A stretch of 64,000 nucleotides of DNA from Paramecium tetraurelia (taxonomy: Eukaryota > Ciliophora > Oligohymenophorea > Peniculida > Parameciidae), in the NCBI RefSeq assembly GCF_000165425.1, contig NW_001799277.1, positions 431,372 through 495,371 of the forward strand, in the 5' to 3' direction. Position numbers and translations under genes: made by a program. Within the stretch, counting starts at the first letter, position 1. Each line of letters starts with the position of its first letter. This document shows, piece by piece, positions 24,278 to 35,509 of this stretch. The notes under the pieces are model-generated. The model was not told the origin of the DNA. It made no database searches and was given only the letters and a program-made list of their open reading frames with translations.

Positions 24278-24648
24278 TCAATTTTCAATAAAATTTACTA
24301 GGTTTTTCTTTGCCTTCTCTGCTGATTATGATCCAAATAGGCCATCCCCACCTAATTTAGAGTGAACTTTTTTAGATTTAGCATTATTTCCCCTGTTAAT
24401 TTATCTTAGGACTTGCCTGTAATTTCGGCTTAAAGATATAATAATTTAACGTATTGTTAGGCCGATTTGTATTGGGACCAATAACCTCATCCACCACAAT
24501 ATGTGAAATGAACTGAATAATTGAATAGGAAATACCTTGAAATTGTTGATCTTTAGTAGTTTTTAGTGTTAATTAAATTCTGTCTTTTAATAATATGTAA
24601 ATTTACTTAAAAAGTTAAAAATTTAAGAAAAATACTTAATTAAGTCAT
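24278..24648 (-). CDS. Selenoprotein W (Rdx family) candidate, TGA decoded as selenocysteine
   Basis: The frame carries HFTYCGGUGYWSQY, where U is TGA (24487-24489). This is the CxxU redox motif and following Gly-Tyr of SelW. Downstream, the family's C-terminal pattern appears as KKVHSKLGGDG followed by a helix to IEN and TGA at 24278. A 23-nt intron sits just before the motif (GTATTTCC...TTCAG). The two halves are in different frames. Either a 20-nt intron (minus strand GTCCTAAG...AACAG, about 24389-24408) joins them, or one base is missing in an A6 run (about 24368-24373). The longer reading keeps more family-like residues. SelW is a small thioredoxin-like thiol redox protein. The first exon is uncertain: no in-frame ATG joins cleanly, and 24648 is the nearest ATG. 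Confidence 0.55.
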
Positions 24649-24737
24649 AGCAACTTATGATTGGTTATAAACCATTGTAAATAGTATAGCTTTGCAAAAA
24701 TGAAATATTTATGATTTATATTGTAATGTGTAATGTA

Positions 24738-25210
24738 TCAAGCTACAAGTATGCATGCTCCTCCAACTGCTTTGATTCTTCTCTCTGCAGTTTTGCTAAA
24801 GAACTTAGCTTTGACAACGACTGGTTAATTTGGAAGTCTACCTTTTCCTAGGACTTTGAAATAACCAGCTTTGGTGACATCAATAACAGCAGCTTTGTCC
24901 TTTGATTTAGCATATTTTTCTCTGGTTTCATCAGTGACAAGTGACCATAATTTGTCAATATTGACTACAGGTCTGTGGAGTGTGTTTTTTTTCAAATGGA
25001 AATGTCTCATACCGGTCTAGAGGAGGAATAGGAGTAGATGGGTACTTTTTGGAAATAACCTGGATGGTATTTATTGAAATTGATCCTATGATGTGTCAAA
25101 CCTCCTGAAACACCTCTACCACTTGGATGTTTTCTGTGTTTGCCAACTCTACCGTAACCATGGCATACATGTCCTCTCATTTTTCTACACTTTCTCAATC
25201 TGCTGACCAT
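24738..25210 (-). CDS. RPL27A: 60S ribosomal protein L27a (uL15)
   Basis: 147 aa, the family's usual length (about 148). One 29-nt intron (about 25021-25049) lies between HPGYFQK and [11 protein letters not shown]. The sequence starts [20 protein letters not shown] and continues with the glycine-rich [18 protein letters not shown]. It ends with [20 protein letters not shown] and TGA 24738. All of this is diagnostic for eukaryotic uL15, a component of the large-subunit core. It has fewer TAA/TAG glutamine codons than its neighbours, as expected for a highly expressed gene. The start is fixed by the conserved N-terminus. It is divergent from the RING gene (178 bp). Confidence 0.98.
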
Positions 25211-25388
25211 TGTATTAAATTTTAAAAAAAAGATTTTAATATATGATTAATGCCATGATCGAATATATAAATCGAATTAAATCCGGAGGAGTGAGTATTG
25301 TGGAGTGCAAGAAAGTTGGAAATAAATGAAGGGACAATCAAGGGCACAGCGAGTTTATTATTTAATATGATTAAATAAATAATTAAAA

Positions 25389-26380
25389 ATGTAAAATGAT
25401 GCCATCGATTATTTGACAATCTTCACATCATTAACAATATTCAAAGCATTTTGTTCAGGTGTGCATCGTTATAAGGTTAATCAGATGCCAACTTCACATT
25501 ACGAAACCGTAAATATGTGATCATGATATTATGCTAGGAGTCAACTTTGGCTACTCTAATGAAAATACAGATGTAATTCAATTTTCTACTCCTGCATTGC
25601 ACCTTGTTCTTTAAACACTTGGACAATGTTTAAGAAATAGGCAAATTCAACTTATTCTTATTGATTTCGACTTGCCTCTATGCTCTGACTTTAATGCTGA
25701 CGGATTACAGATGGCTCTTAAAAATATATAGATACGAGAATCATATCCTCAGAGAAGATTACCCTATAGTAGAGTTCTTAGGAATTCAAGTCTTTATGAT
25801 GTTTGGATGTGCCCTGCTAATCACTATTTAATGGTTCACAATTCCAATTCTATCGGATCTTATGTATCAACTTCTATGCATTTACAAAATCCCATAAATC
25901 ATTAAATGTCACCAACACAATCAAATGCCCAACATCACTTATTTCTGCTTTCTCGAGGATTATTGCATTTTGATTTTTTTCTCGTACTATCGAGGTTGCC
26001 CCATCAACATCTTCAAACTTCAAGACAACTTGGGAATTTGCATAAGCGTAGCCATTTTCATTTGCATTCAACAGTGCATCCTACTTTATTAGTTTCATGT
26101 GAAACCCCAACTGTATCAGACTAAGTCTCAAGTTGAGGAATTCACCAATGAAATTAGGGAACAAAACATTTATTCAAATTTTGATGATCTGGGCACTAAC
26201 AACAACCTTGAATGTGCCATTTGCCTTCAAGGCATTGAAATCACTAATCCCTTATAAATTTAACTCAATCCCGAAGATCCAATTGTATTGACTCGTTGTT
26301 CACATAAGTTCCACGAGAGTTGTCTGATTGTTTGGCTCAAAGTCAAAAAGCAATGCCCAGTATGCAGACACTAATTCTGA
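25389..26380 (+). CDS. Multi-pass membrane RING-finger E3 ubiquitin ligase
   Basis: 321 aa after one 26-nt intron (25460-25485). The protein has about six or seven hydrophobic segments, for example VFMMFGCALLITIQWFTIPI and GICISVAIFICI. A cytosolic tail follows with a RING-H2-like finger: CAICLQGIE ... CSHKFHESCLIVWLK ... CPVCRH. The Cys/His spacing is complete (C-x2-C, then C-x-H-x2-H-x2-C, then C-x2-C), so E2 binding should be possible. Placement in a membrane suggests endoplasmic-reticulum or endosomal quality control, which is inference. Standard-code ORFs on both strands in 25870-26120 are shadows of this gene. The start was chosen as the ATG that keeps the frame through the intron. Confidence 0.85.
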
Positions 26381-26476
26381 TTTATTCCATTTTTTAGTTT
26401 TTACACAATATTTAATTCTCGATTAATTGAGAACGTTCATATTTACTATAATTTTATATGTAACATTTCATAATAT

Positions 26477-26847
26477 TCAAGCCACTGTATGAATTAAGGT
26501 CCAAGTTAATAAAAATTCCCCAATTGAAGCTCCCAAACCCTCTGTGTATATTTCTGTATTCTCTATTCTATCCTCATCAACCTAATTAATCATTTTGCAT
26601 ATTGTACTTATTTGTATTTGAAAATATAATAGTATGAAAATCCCATTGACAAAAACAGAAATCCCAAAATTGTCAAAATGCCTTATAAATGTAAAAAACC
26701 TGCTGTTAATCCCAGAAGGACAGAGACTATTTGTCTCACAAAGAAAAGTGCTGTTTTTAGTTGATCTGGAGTGGCTTAATCGTCTGTTGATAGAGAGAAA
26801 CTCAAAAACTCACCTACAGACTAGAATCCTTCTTTTTTTAAAGGCAT
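26477..26847 (-). CDS. RAB5IF/EMC6-like small membrane protein
   Basis: 104 aa after two introns (30 nt and 26 nt). It shows the family pattern FFVRQIVSVLLGLTAGFLHL, then an EMC6-type double hydrophobic hairpin (GILTILGFLFLSMGFSYYYI), a polar loop with VDEDRIENTEIYTEGLG, and a last helix ending TWTLIHTVA. Human RAB5IF (C20orf24) has the same arrangement (WFRQIIAVVLGVIWG ... EGFMTSFALF). It works in membrane-protein insertion and respiratory-chain assembly. The fold assignment is good. The exact role in Paramecium is inference. The plus-strand ORF at 26634 is its antisense shadow. Confidence 0.8.
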
Positions 26848-26880
26848 TCAATAATATAAATTAATTAAAATTAATATAAC

Positions 26881-27293
26881 ATTGGAAAAATTATAATCAA
26901 ATACCTTGATGGCAAGAAAGTATATGCTTTTAAACAATGCAATGTTCCTCTTTCAAACTAAGATTACTTAACTTCTAAAGTAATACCATGAGTTAGGTTA
27001 TAGCAATTCACAGCAAAGTCAGGAACGGCATTTCTATTTGAGAAAGGGTAAGAACTAACAATAATAAAAGTGTGAACTATTTGACTGGAAAATCAGAAGT
27101 GAAATGCTAAGAACTGGTTTACACATCATGCAAGAAATAAAGTGCATTAAATGTAAGACCTATCTTGGATGGAAATATGTAAGCTTATGAATTACTATAT
27201 TAAAAGCTTCATGCTTATGAGTAATCTGAGAAATAAAAGGAAGGTAAAATCATTCTAGAAACATTATTTCTAACTAAAATCAAATGGAACTGA
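26881..27293 (+). pseudogene. Yippee-family copy, probably degenerate
   Basis: Yippee zinc-fold signatures are recognisable: LSNQDYLTSK, QFTAKSGTAFLFEK, MLRTGLH, IKCIKCKTYLGWKY and AYEQSEKQKEGKIILE, ending at TGA 27291. Three things are wrong. The family's first Met-Gly-Lys is replaced by ATT-Gly-Lys at 26881, with no other in-frame ATG. The conserved VNYLTGKSE lies in a different frame from both flanks. The first half of the CxxC pair reads as a single Cys (KQCNVPLS). An intron of 24 nt (near 26983) and one of 28 nt (near 27178) still splice correctly. If the GTAAGAAC...AAAAG segment near 27050 is kept instead of spliced, the frame stays open but loses the conserved core. Sequence error or a relic are both possible. 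Confidence 0.6.
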
Positions 27294-27467
27294 TTTTTCT
27301 ACTTTGCTAATCAATTATAATTAATATAATATCATTATATTAAGGAGACTTCAAAACCTAATTTTAATATGTTACCATGCTTATTGATATCTTTAAGACA
27401 TAAATATAATTTGAAATATAATCACTTAATCGAAAAAATTAGCAATAATAATATAAATATTTATTAA

Positions 27468-27762
27468 ATGAGTCGTGTGCACTCTAAATTTCAAAAAGAA
27501 ATATTGCAATTTTATAGGTCTGTACTTAAATGGGCCAGTCTTAAGCCAGAGCCAGCTAAGTCTAGCATCATATAGTATGCGTAAAATGAATACAGAAAGA
27601 ATTAAAATATTCCTAAAAAGAAGTTTGATAGGGTAATGTGTCCATAACATTATATTAGATTGAATTTCTGTTTAGATAAGGAAAGAATAAGTTTGAAATA
27701 TGGAAGGTATATAATTTTAATATGATAAGGATGCTAAAATTGATTCAATATCAATAAAATGA
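27468..27762 (+). CDS. SDHAF1-like LYR-motif mitochondrial assembly factor
   Basis: 81 aa, with introns of 26 nt (near 27628) and 23 nt (near 27708). It starts MSRVHSKFQKEILQFYRSVL, where the LYR tripeptide of Complex1_LYR proteins appears as FYR. It continues with an EYRKNQNIPKKKFDR basic helix and IEFLFRQGKNKFEIWK. Human SDHAF1 has the parallel IEYLYRRGRRQLQLL. The protein probably helps insert iron-sulfur clusters into succinate dehydrogenase in mitochondria. The length matches the family (about 80-115 aa). No cleavable targeting peptide is visible, as is usual for LYR proteins. It converges with the NET-like gene (26 bp apart). Confidence 0.8.
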
Positions 27763-27788
27763 TGCATAGTATAAAAATTATAAAAATA

Positions 27789-28328
27789 TCACACTTTGGT
27801 TTTCTTAAATTTTTCTTACACTTAACAAGGTTTTTCACATTCAGTATGTGTGCAATGATGGCGTTTTACAAATTAACTACAACATCTGCATTACTTTTCC
27901 TTTGATTCTCTTTTCTTTCTCATCTTTTCCTTTTATGAATCTGATTAACTATCTAATATGAAGTCATCTTCTTATGACATTAAATCTCCTAGATTAACTT
28001 GAACTGGCAAATCAGCTATAAAAATAGAATTAAGGTTTTGCTATACGTGAATTCTTAACTTTGATCACATCTAAAAGTTTGGTTATTTGATCATTTGGTA
28101 ACCTTTCAAACATTTTAATCAAATCATCGCTCACTTTTCGTGATATTTTAATTGGCTCGTTATCATCTATTAACTTTGTTTTCTTTTTTATTTAGTCATT
28201 TTCACTTTCACTTTCACTATTTTGTTGAATCTGATGATCTTGTTTCCTTAAATGAAAATCAGTTCTTACTTATAATTCTATCCTGAAGACCTGGAAGAAA
28301 ACTCAGAAGAATCATAATTGTCACACAT
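27789..28328 (-). CDS. NET-domain-like protein with C-terminal Cys/His cluster
   Basis: 161 aa, introns 23 nt and 31 nt. After an acidic Ser/Glu stretch and a basic patch (KKKTKLIDD), residues 50-95 resemble the extra-terminal (NET) domain of BET proteins: KVSDDLIKMFERLPNDQITK, LLDVIKVKNS, then a hydrophobic strand ADLPVQVNLGDLM. The C-terminus carries CRCCSQFVKRHHCTHTECEK, a cluster of Cys and His that may bind zinc. NET domains bind short basic-hydrophobic peptides of chromatin proteins. No bromodomain is present. A role in chromatin is inference. Confidence 0.6.
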
Positions 28329-28876
28329 CTTTAGTAATATAATTATATTAAATAAATAATTCAAATATTTCCTTTGCATTCTTAAGTTATTTATTAGTTT
28401 TTATTTTGACTTATTTTAATTCATAGTTATGAATTTAATTATCAAAATTAATTAAAATCCTAAACAAAAGTTCATGAATCATTTGATCAATTGTTAAAAT
28501 AAGCACAATATTCTTTATCTTCATCGCATAGACAAATATTCTATTATCTTAAAATAATAAAATTTGAAATTTAGAAATAATCGAGAAGAATATATTTCGT
28601 CTATGAAGTACCATATGTTTTGATATTAATTTAAGTAGTTCATTTGGGTTGAATAAAATTCCATATCATTATAAATGCCTTTTTTAAAAATATTAGAAAA
28701 TACTATAGATCCAAAATGATATGATGATAGGTGTATTATGGTTGTTTTGAGGTTAATAAAAAAGGGTGTCAAAGTGAAAATGAAAAATGAGATAATTAAA
28801 AATTCATTTTTCACTTTAATTTATATATAGGAGTTTAGTTTTTAACGATAATAATAATTTATTTAATATTAACAGA
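28329..28876. other. Intergenic stretch, no gene recognised
   Basis: About 550 bp upstream of the cyclin gene. The only visible structure is an imperfect inverted pair, AAAGTGAAAATGAAAAATGA against its near-complement near 28770-28818, which could form a hairpin. No RNA gene is recognised. Confidence 0.4.
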
Positions 28877-29898
28877 ATGATCATCGAAAATTAAAGATGT
28901 TTTGGAAAGGAAATAGCAAATTCAAGTGTGCATCAATCCAAGGAAATAGGTATGATCGTAGAAAAACATAAAAAACCCTTTTCCATAATTCCAAAGGTCT
29001 TTACTACAAGTTTGGATGATAAAGAAAATAAATTGTTTAGAAGAGAATCAGAAAAAATACCAATCGAAATAGAAATAGACAAGAGTAAGGAACACCTAAA
29101 TCCATAAAAAGTAGAATTATATTCGAATGAAATTTTACAACACTTGCTGATGGAGGAAGTAATTATGTTAGACTATTTTAGAATAAATACACAATAAATT
29201 AGTATATGACACCTGAGTAATAGCCAGACATCAATCTTAAGATGAGAGCCATTCTAGTGGATTGGTTAGTTGATGTCCATGCTAAGTTCAAGTTGAAGGA
29301 TGAAACTCTTTACATCACAATTTCATTAATCGATCGATATTTGTCTTTGGCTCAAGTCACACGAATGAGATTGCAGTTGGTAGGTGTGGCAGCCTTGTTC
29401 ATCGCTTGTAAATACGAAGAAATATACCCTCCTGCATTAAAGGATTTCGTTTACATCACAGACAATGCATATGTGAAAAGTGATGTTCTTGAAATGGAAG
29501 GCTTAATGTTATAGGCATTAAATTTCAACATATGTAATCCAACTGCCTACTAATTTTTATAAAAATACTCGACGGACTTAGATCCGAAAAATAAAGCGTT
29601 AGCTTAATATATACTGGAATTGGCTTTAGTTGAATATAAATTTATTATATATAAACCATCTTTAATTGCTCAATCCGTTATATTTTTAGTTAACAAGATT
29701 AGGTAAGACTTTTATATTAATCATAGGACTCCGACTCATAAGACATAGAATGAGAATCAATTGAAGCCTTGTGCCAAAGAGTTATGCACATTACTTTAAA
29801 CTGCGGATCTAAATTCTTTGTAAGCAGTCCGAAAGAAATTCAATGCTACTAAATTTTTTGAAGTTTCGAGAATTAAAGTAGAAAAAACAAACAACTGA
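28877..29898 (+). CDS. Mitotic-type cyclin (A/B family)
   Basis: 324 aa, introns 23 nt (29159-29181) and 24 nt (29701-29724). The cyclin-box signature [13 protein letters not shown] opens the N-terminal fold. It is followed by [34 protein letters not shown] and [15 protein letters not shown]. The C-terminal cyclin fold follows ([15 protein letters not shown] ... [18 protein letters not shown]). The residues that contact the CDK PSTAIRE helix (Arg, Asp, Lys, Glu) are present. The N-terminal 100 residues have no obvious RxxL destruction box. The protein should activate a CDK in macronuclear or micronuclear division. Ciliates have expanded sets of cyclins, so the specific phase cannot be told. 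It is followed by the anoctamin gene after only 12 bp. Confidence 0.93.
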
Positions 29899-29910
29899 TT
29901 TTAATTTAAA

Positions 29911-32900
29911 ATGTCTTGTTTCTTTGACTTTCACTCAAATTTTTTAAAATTACAGTTATCCATTGTATATTAAATGCTTTAATTATAAAAATCATCTTGG
30001 GCCTAATCGAATTCACCAAGACAATTTCGATAAAATAGCAGTCCTAGTTCTCCCTCCATCAGATCTGACTAGGTTTCAAGACACGAGGATATAGATGATC
30101 AATGGGATGTTATTGTAGAAGACAATTTTGTAAAGAAAGTGGGATCGAATCAAAATTAAAGATTTGAGAGTGATTTCACAGTTCAAGATCAAGACAAGCG
30201 TACATTTAAGCATTAACTGAATAGGGAATATATTGCATTAAACAGCTCTTAGATAGGACGCTAAAATCCTTGAACTCTTAATTTAGGATTATCATAATCT
30301 GCTCAAAGAAAATAAGAAACAAGATAGAGCCAAACTCTAAAGGAAAGTGTCATAAATTAAGAACAACGAAAATGAAGATGAAGAAATAATAGAAATTGAC
30401 TTTGATTGTGAAGATTATGATTTTTTAGAATTGTAAGATTAAGTAAAGAAGTATGTTCAATAGCCAGACATATTTGGATGCACTCCCATATAAATTTGCT
30501 GTTTTTTAAATGATCCCAAGTTCCACTAAAATAGATAGGAGTGTTTGAAAATTTTAATTGAAAATGGTTCAGATGTGAATGAAGCAAATCCTCATAACCT
30601 GTGGAGACCACTTCATTGGTGTTCATTTTATGGCGATGAAGGCAGTGTAAAACTCCTATTGTAAAATAAAGCCTTTTCATTTCTCTGTGATTATAACGGA
30701 TTATATCCTATGGATTTAGCAGGCAAGAATCAACATAATGAAGTATTAGAAGCCCTGATTGACAATATGGTTATCTTATTAAAAGATTGTCAATTTTTTT
30801 GGAATGGAGAATTGATAGGGAAAAAAGAAACTGAGTTCATTGAATTTTAAGAGATCTGTTCTCATTATGAAGCAGAACTATAAAATCCACTGCTGTATAC
30901 CAAAATCTTATTCTGGTGTTGCAGATTTAAATTCAACAAGTTCATCAAAACAATCTTAGAAAAACTGCCAAGAATTTACATCATGTTTCCCATTAAGTCC
31001 TTGGATTCATAAACTTGTCTGCATGCTTGCTGTTTCAGTAGTAATGCTGAGGCTTTAAAAATGATTATCAAATTTGAAATTTTGGATTTGTCAATGATGA
31101 AACCTGATCCAGCATAAACAAAAAAGCAACTAAAAAGAGAATAACGAAGAGAAGGATTCCATTTTAAAATATTAAGCAGTTATTTAGAATAAATAACAAA
31201 AACTGAAGTTCCTGGAATTAATTAGATACTATAAAAGAGATATACTTAAAACTATAAGGAAAGATATTATCATGAACTCTAGAGATATCTAGTATAGGAT
31301 TAAATTTATAGACAAGAGCTTGCAAAAGTCAATTTTATGCTCTTAAGCCTCAAAGATCAAAAAGTAGAGAAATCATTTTATGATTTAACAAAACAGACTT
31401 TTTGTAGGAATGTGCTCAAAATAAATGTTAAAGATAATCATGGAAATACACCATTGCATTTGGCATCTTTAAATGGAGATCAAAATATTATTAAATTTCT
31501 CTTAAATAAATTTGCTGATCCAGAAGCTGAAAATTTTGAATTTTTTAGAGCTAAACAACTAACAAGAGATCTTACTACCTAATTATATTATGATGGATTA
31601 ATCAAAAAATAGAAATATATGATTAGTCAGGCTTAATTATTAAGATCTATTGAACTTATATTCTAAAAGCATAAGGAAAAAGGATAAAAGGTTAGCACCA
31701 ACTTTGAGGATTAGTATAATTTATCTGAAAATATTTAATAGAAATCAAAGTATTATAGAACGTAGTTGAAGATAAAAGGGAAAACATCAAAATCAAAAAA
31801 GAAATTATAAACTATCTCACAGATAGAGCAGGGTGAATCAGCCAAACTTTCAGAATTGAGAACTTCGAATGCAAAAGAAAATTCAAATCTAATTTAGAAA
31901 CCAAAAAAGACTAAGAAAGTTACCAATAAAATTATTCCATTAAATTTTCAACCTTCAACTTCAAATAAGAAATCAAAAAGTTCATATGATCATTATGAAT
32001 AATTAATCCTATTTTCAAGTTAATTATTTGTTCCAGATATAGTATTAAAATTTGATTAATCAGTCAAAGTTAACTTGATTGATTATTTTAAAAAATCCTC
32101 TATGGTTGATTAAAAAAAGTTAATAGAATAATAAATCAATTTTTAAATAGATCTTTTATAAAAAGCAGAATTTGAAATCTATATGATGTTCTCATTTACT
32201 TCAAAAGATTACATTTACATAATGCTTAGAATTAAGGAAGAGAAATTAGAGAGATTAGCTGAAGAAATGGAAATGCAAATAAAAATGATTGATTCTTATG
32301 ATCTAGAATAATTTAAGATGAAACAAAGAAATAAATTTGAACCATTTCGATCTAGTCAAAGATAGAAAATTGTTTATGAACATTTACTGAAATCAATCAA
32401 TTTAGAATCATTAATGAAATCTAAATTAATCGATTCTTGTTATGCTATGCATACATCAGGAGGCATTTAAATAGTTAAAAGGGAGTGGTAAAAACTATCA
32501 TTTGGATTCATTCCCTAACCAATCTGTTAGATAAAAGATTATTTAAGCGAAGGCAGTGGAAGGAACTTTACTTCATTAACAACAATGAGATTGTACTTTG
32601 GAGAATAGATATCCTTCTTTTTTGCCTGGATCAGCTATCTCTCATGTATATCATTAATAATTGCCATTCCAGGATTAATACTGTAAATTTATGTCATTCT
32701 ATACGATTTCCACTCTGAAATACTGCCATATTGGGTATTGATTGTGACTATATGGTCTACTGTATAAACAGAATTGTGGAAAAGAAAGACATCAGAAATC
32801 AATACAAGGTGGGGTTGCATCGATTAAATGCTTCAAGCTGAATCTTCTTATTATGAGGGTCCTCTGAAAGATAAATTCTCAGGGGACGAAGAAATAAATA

Positions 32901-35358
32901 ATATCACCAAGAGATTAACAAAGCATTAATAAATTACTAAATTGGCAGTTTACTTTGTTATTTTTTTGATTTTATTGGCTGTTTTTCTTTTGGGAAGTTT
33001 TGGAATAGTCTACGGGATTGATTTACTAAGGAAAGAGGTTTAGTCATACAAAGGAGTAGTATTTTTACTAGGTGCTTTATAAGCTATTGCAATCTAAGTC
33101 TTAAATATATTATTTCATTATTTCTCTAAATGGTATGCTGATGTAGAAAATCATAAATTTGAATTAAGTTACGAAAAATCTTTAATTTATAAGAATGTAT
33201 TCTTTAGGTTCATAAATTCATACATGCCTTTGATGTATATCATAGTTACTAGTAATGATTATAATTTAGAAGATATCTTTTATTTTCTCATTCCCCTTGT
33301 GTTAGTAAAGAAGGCATATTACATATTAATTGATTTCTTGATTCCTGCTTTAATCATTCGAGCTAAGATTAAAATATATTTCTCAAAAGTCAAGGAAGTT
33401 TCATAAGATTAAAGATTTTTTGGAAAATAGAAGGGAAAAACATTGAGTTTTTTGGATGAAATTGAATAATTTTGGACTTATGATGAATTTAGCAAAAATA
33501 AAAATTCATAGGCCTAATCTTAATCCTAAGAAACTTCATTTTAAATAGCATATTTAGAATCAGCTTCTAGAACTGTGCTTAAAGTTGAAAGTGAAGAGAT
33601 TTTAGAAGAAAAGTTACATGAACAAACTTAAAATCCAAAATTAGTTTATCAACCTTTTGAAACTAAGATCGACACTGATGCTATTGAGTTAAACTCGTTT
33701 AAAGATGAATTTGGAGGTACTTTAGATTATTTCATGGAAGCAGTTACTGATTATGGATATTTTATTTTATTTTCAGCTGCTTTTCCCATAGGTCCATTTA
33801 TAGGGATAATTTTAAATGTTGTAGAAATTCAAATGAAACTTTATAAATTAATATACATGACAAAGAGAATTAAGTCTGAAAGGATGCCTGGTATTGGTTA
33901 GTGGTTAAACATTTTAGAATTTTTAAGTGCCATAGGAGTATTTACAAACTTTGTTTTATTATATTTCAAACATAGAAATGCAACTCTAAAGATGTTTACA
34001 AATGATGTAGATTAGATTATATAGGATGATTTAGAATTATGGTATTTTATAAGTTGTGTAATTGCGGTCACTCTAATAAAAATATTAGTTAGAGAATTAA
34101 TACCGGATAGACCAGATTGGGTAATTGAAGAGATTGATAAAATAAATCATAGGGAATTGGTTGAGCAACAAGAAAAGGCAAAGTAAAAATTGAGAGATAT
34201 GGAGAAGCATTTTAAAGAATTGCGGTAATCAATAAAACTATATTTAGAGATGAAAATATTAAATTGAAAAAAGAATAAGCCGATTTAGAGTAAATTACAG
34301 ATTTAAGAATCAGATAATTGGATGCTGAAATAAATAAGTTGGAATAGTAGTTTTAAAATATATCCAGATTTAAGAAAATAGATAAACTAATAATAACTGA
34401 GTATGACATGATAGTATTGAATGTACTCAAAAATAGATATTATCAATTTGATAATATAATGTTGACAAAAAGATTGTTATAGTTTATAGAAACAAGATCT
34501 TGTATTATTTAAATCTGTTAAGAGTGTGGAAAATGTCCAGCTATTCTTGAATGTTTGGAATGTTAAGAGAATTTCTGTGGATCATGCTATTCCAAAGTTC
34601 ACACAGTCATCCAATAAATGAAACACAATGTTAAATTGAAAGTGAAGAAAAATGAAATCTCAGAGTAAATTGAACTAAATGTAATTTAAGATGAAAAAGA
34701 ACAGAAATAAGGAGCATCTGAATAATCGAAATTACTCAAAAAATAAATTGGTATTGCACTTCCAAAAAGAAATTGGAAGAAAATTGAATATTTCTTCATA
34801 CCATTATAAATACAAAGTGGACAACCTAAATTAAATGAGTTGTATAGTCAATTTGGAGATTACTATTTAAAAAGTTCAGGTCTGGAATTCAGAGATTTCA
34901 GGATTGTTATTGAAAAGATATTGCCACTAAAAGATGTATTAATTGCAGAAGACTCTACATTAAGATTGGAGGACAAAATCTTTCTTAATAGAATTGCTTT
35001 TTAATTATTTAGAAAGAAAAAACATTCTGCTGAAATTTAACAATTCTTGAGATATTGTACAATTCTATAAACAGGATAACTGGAATAAAGAATCTTTATG
35101 TTCTTTGATTTTATTGATATTAATGAGGATGACTAAATTTCAAAAACTGAATTGGAAGGATTATTCCTTGCTTCATTTGTCTAAGATTTGAGAACAAATA
35201 AAAGGGTTTATGAAGTGATTGATTAGTTCTTTCCAAACAATGCACAAATTAGAATTAAAAGGGAAGTATCCTAAGAATTCTTTAATAAAGTTAATAGAAG
35301 TGATGAATTTCGAACATTTTTAGAAGCATTATTATAGGTTTAAGGAGTAAAATGTTGA
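29911..35358 (+). CDS. Ankyrin-anoctamin-B-box-EF-hand fusion protein
   Basis: 1,799 aa; introns of 25 nt (about 30200-30224) and 23 nt (34228-34250). N-terminal ankyrin repeats include LHQTALRQDAKILELLI, PLHWCSFYGDEGSVKLLL and, later, GNTPLHLASLNGDQNIIKFL (to about residue 550). An anoctamin (TMEM16) domain follows. It contains MRLYFGEQISFFFAWISY, TELWKRKTSEINTRW, the helix KLAVYFVIFLILLAVFLLGS, YEKSLIYKNVFFRFINSYMP and the C-terminal AFPIGPFIGIILNVVEIQ. Next come a coiled coil, a B-box-like zinc finger (CQECGKCPAILECLECQENF with CGSCYSKVH) and an EF-hand with loop DINEDDQISKTE. Anoctamins are calcium-activated ion channels or lipid scramblases. The frame is continuous across all parts, so this is one protein. 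Confidence 0.88.
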
Positions 35359-35509
35359 TACAAAAAATTAAAAGTAAAATTGTCAATCTAACAATGAATA
35401 TCTGATTATATAGATTTATCATTATTACAAATATCAGTTATATTAATTGGTGCAATAAACAAGAACTTAAAACAAATAATATTGAATATATTTAATAAAA
35501 AGATGAATC

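Noticed and set aside
25874-26124. ORFs on both strands (65 and 72 aa)
   Set aside because: Both overlap the membrane RING gene in other frames; the RING frame continues through them with clear helices.
26634-26864. 76-aa plus-strand ORF
   Set aside because: Antisense shadow of the RAB5IF-like gene.
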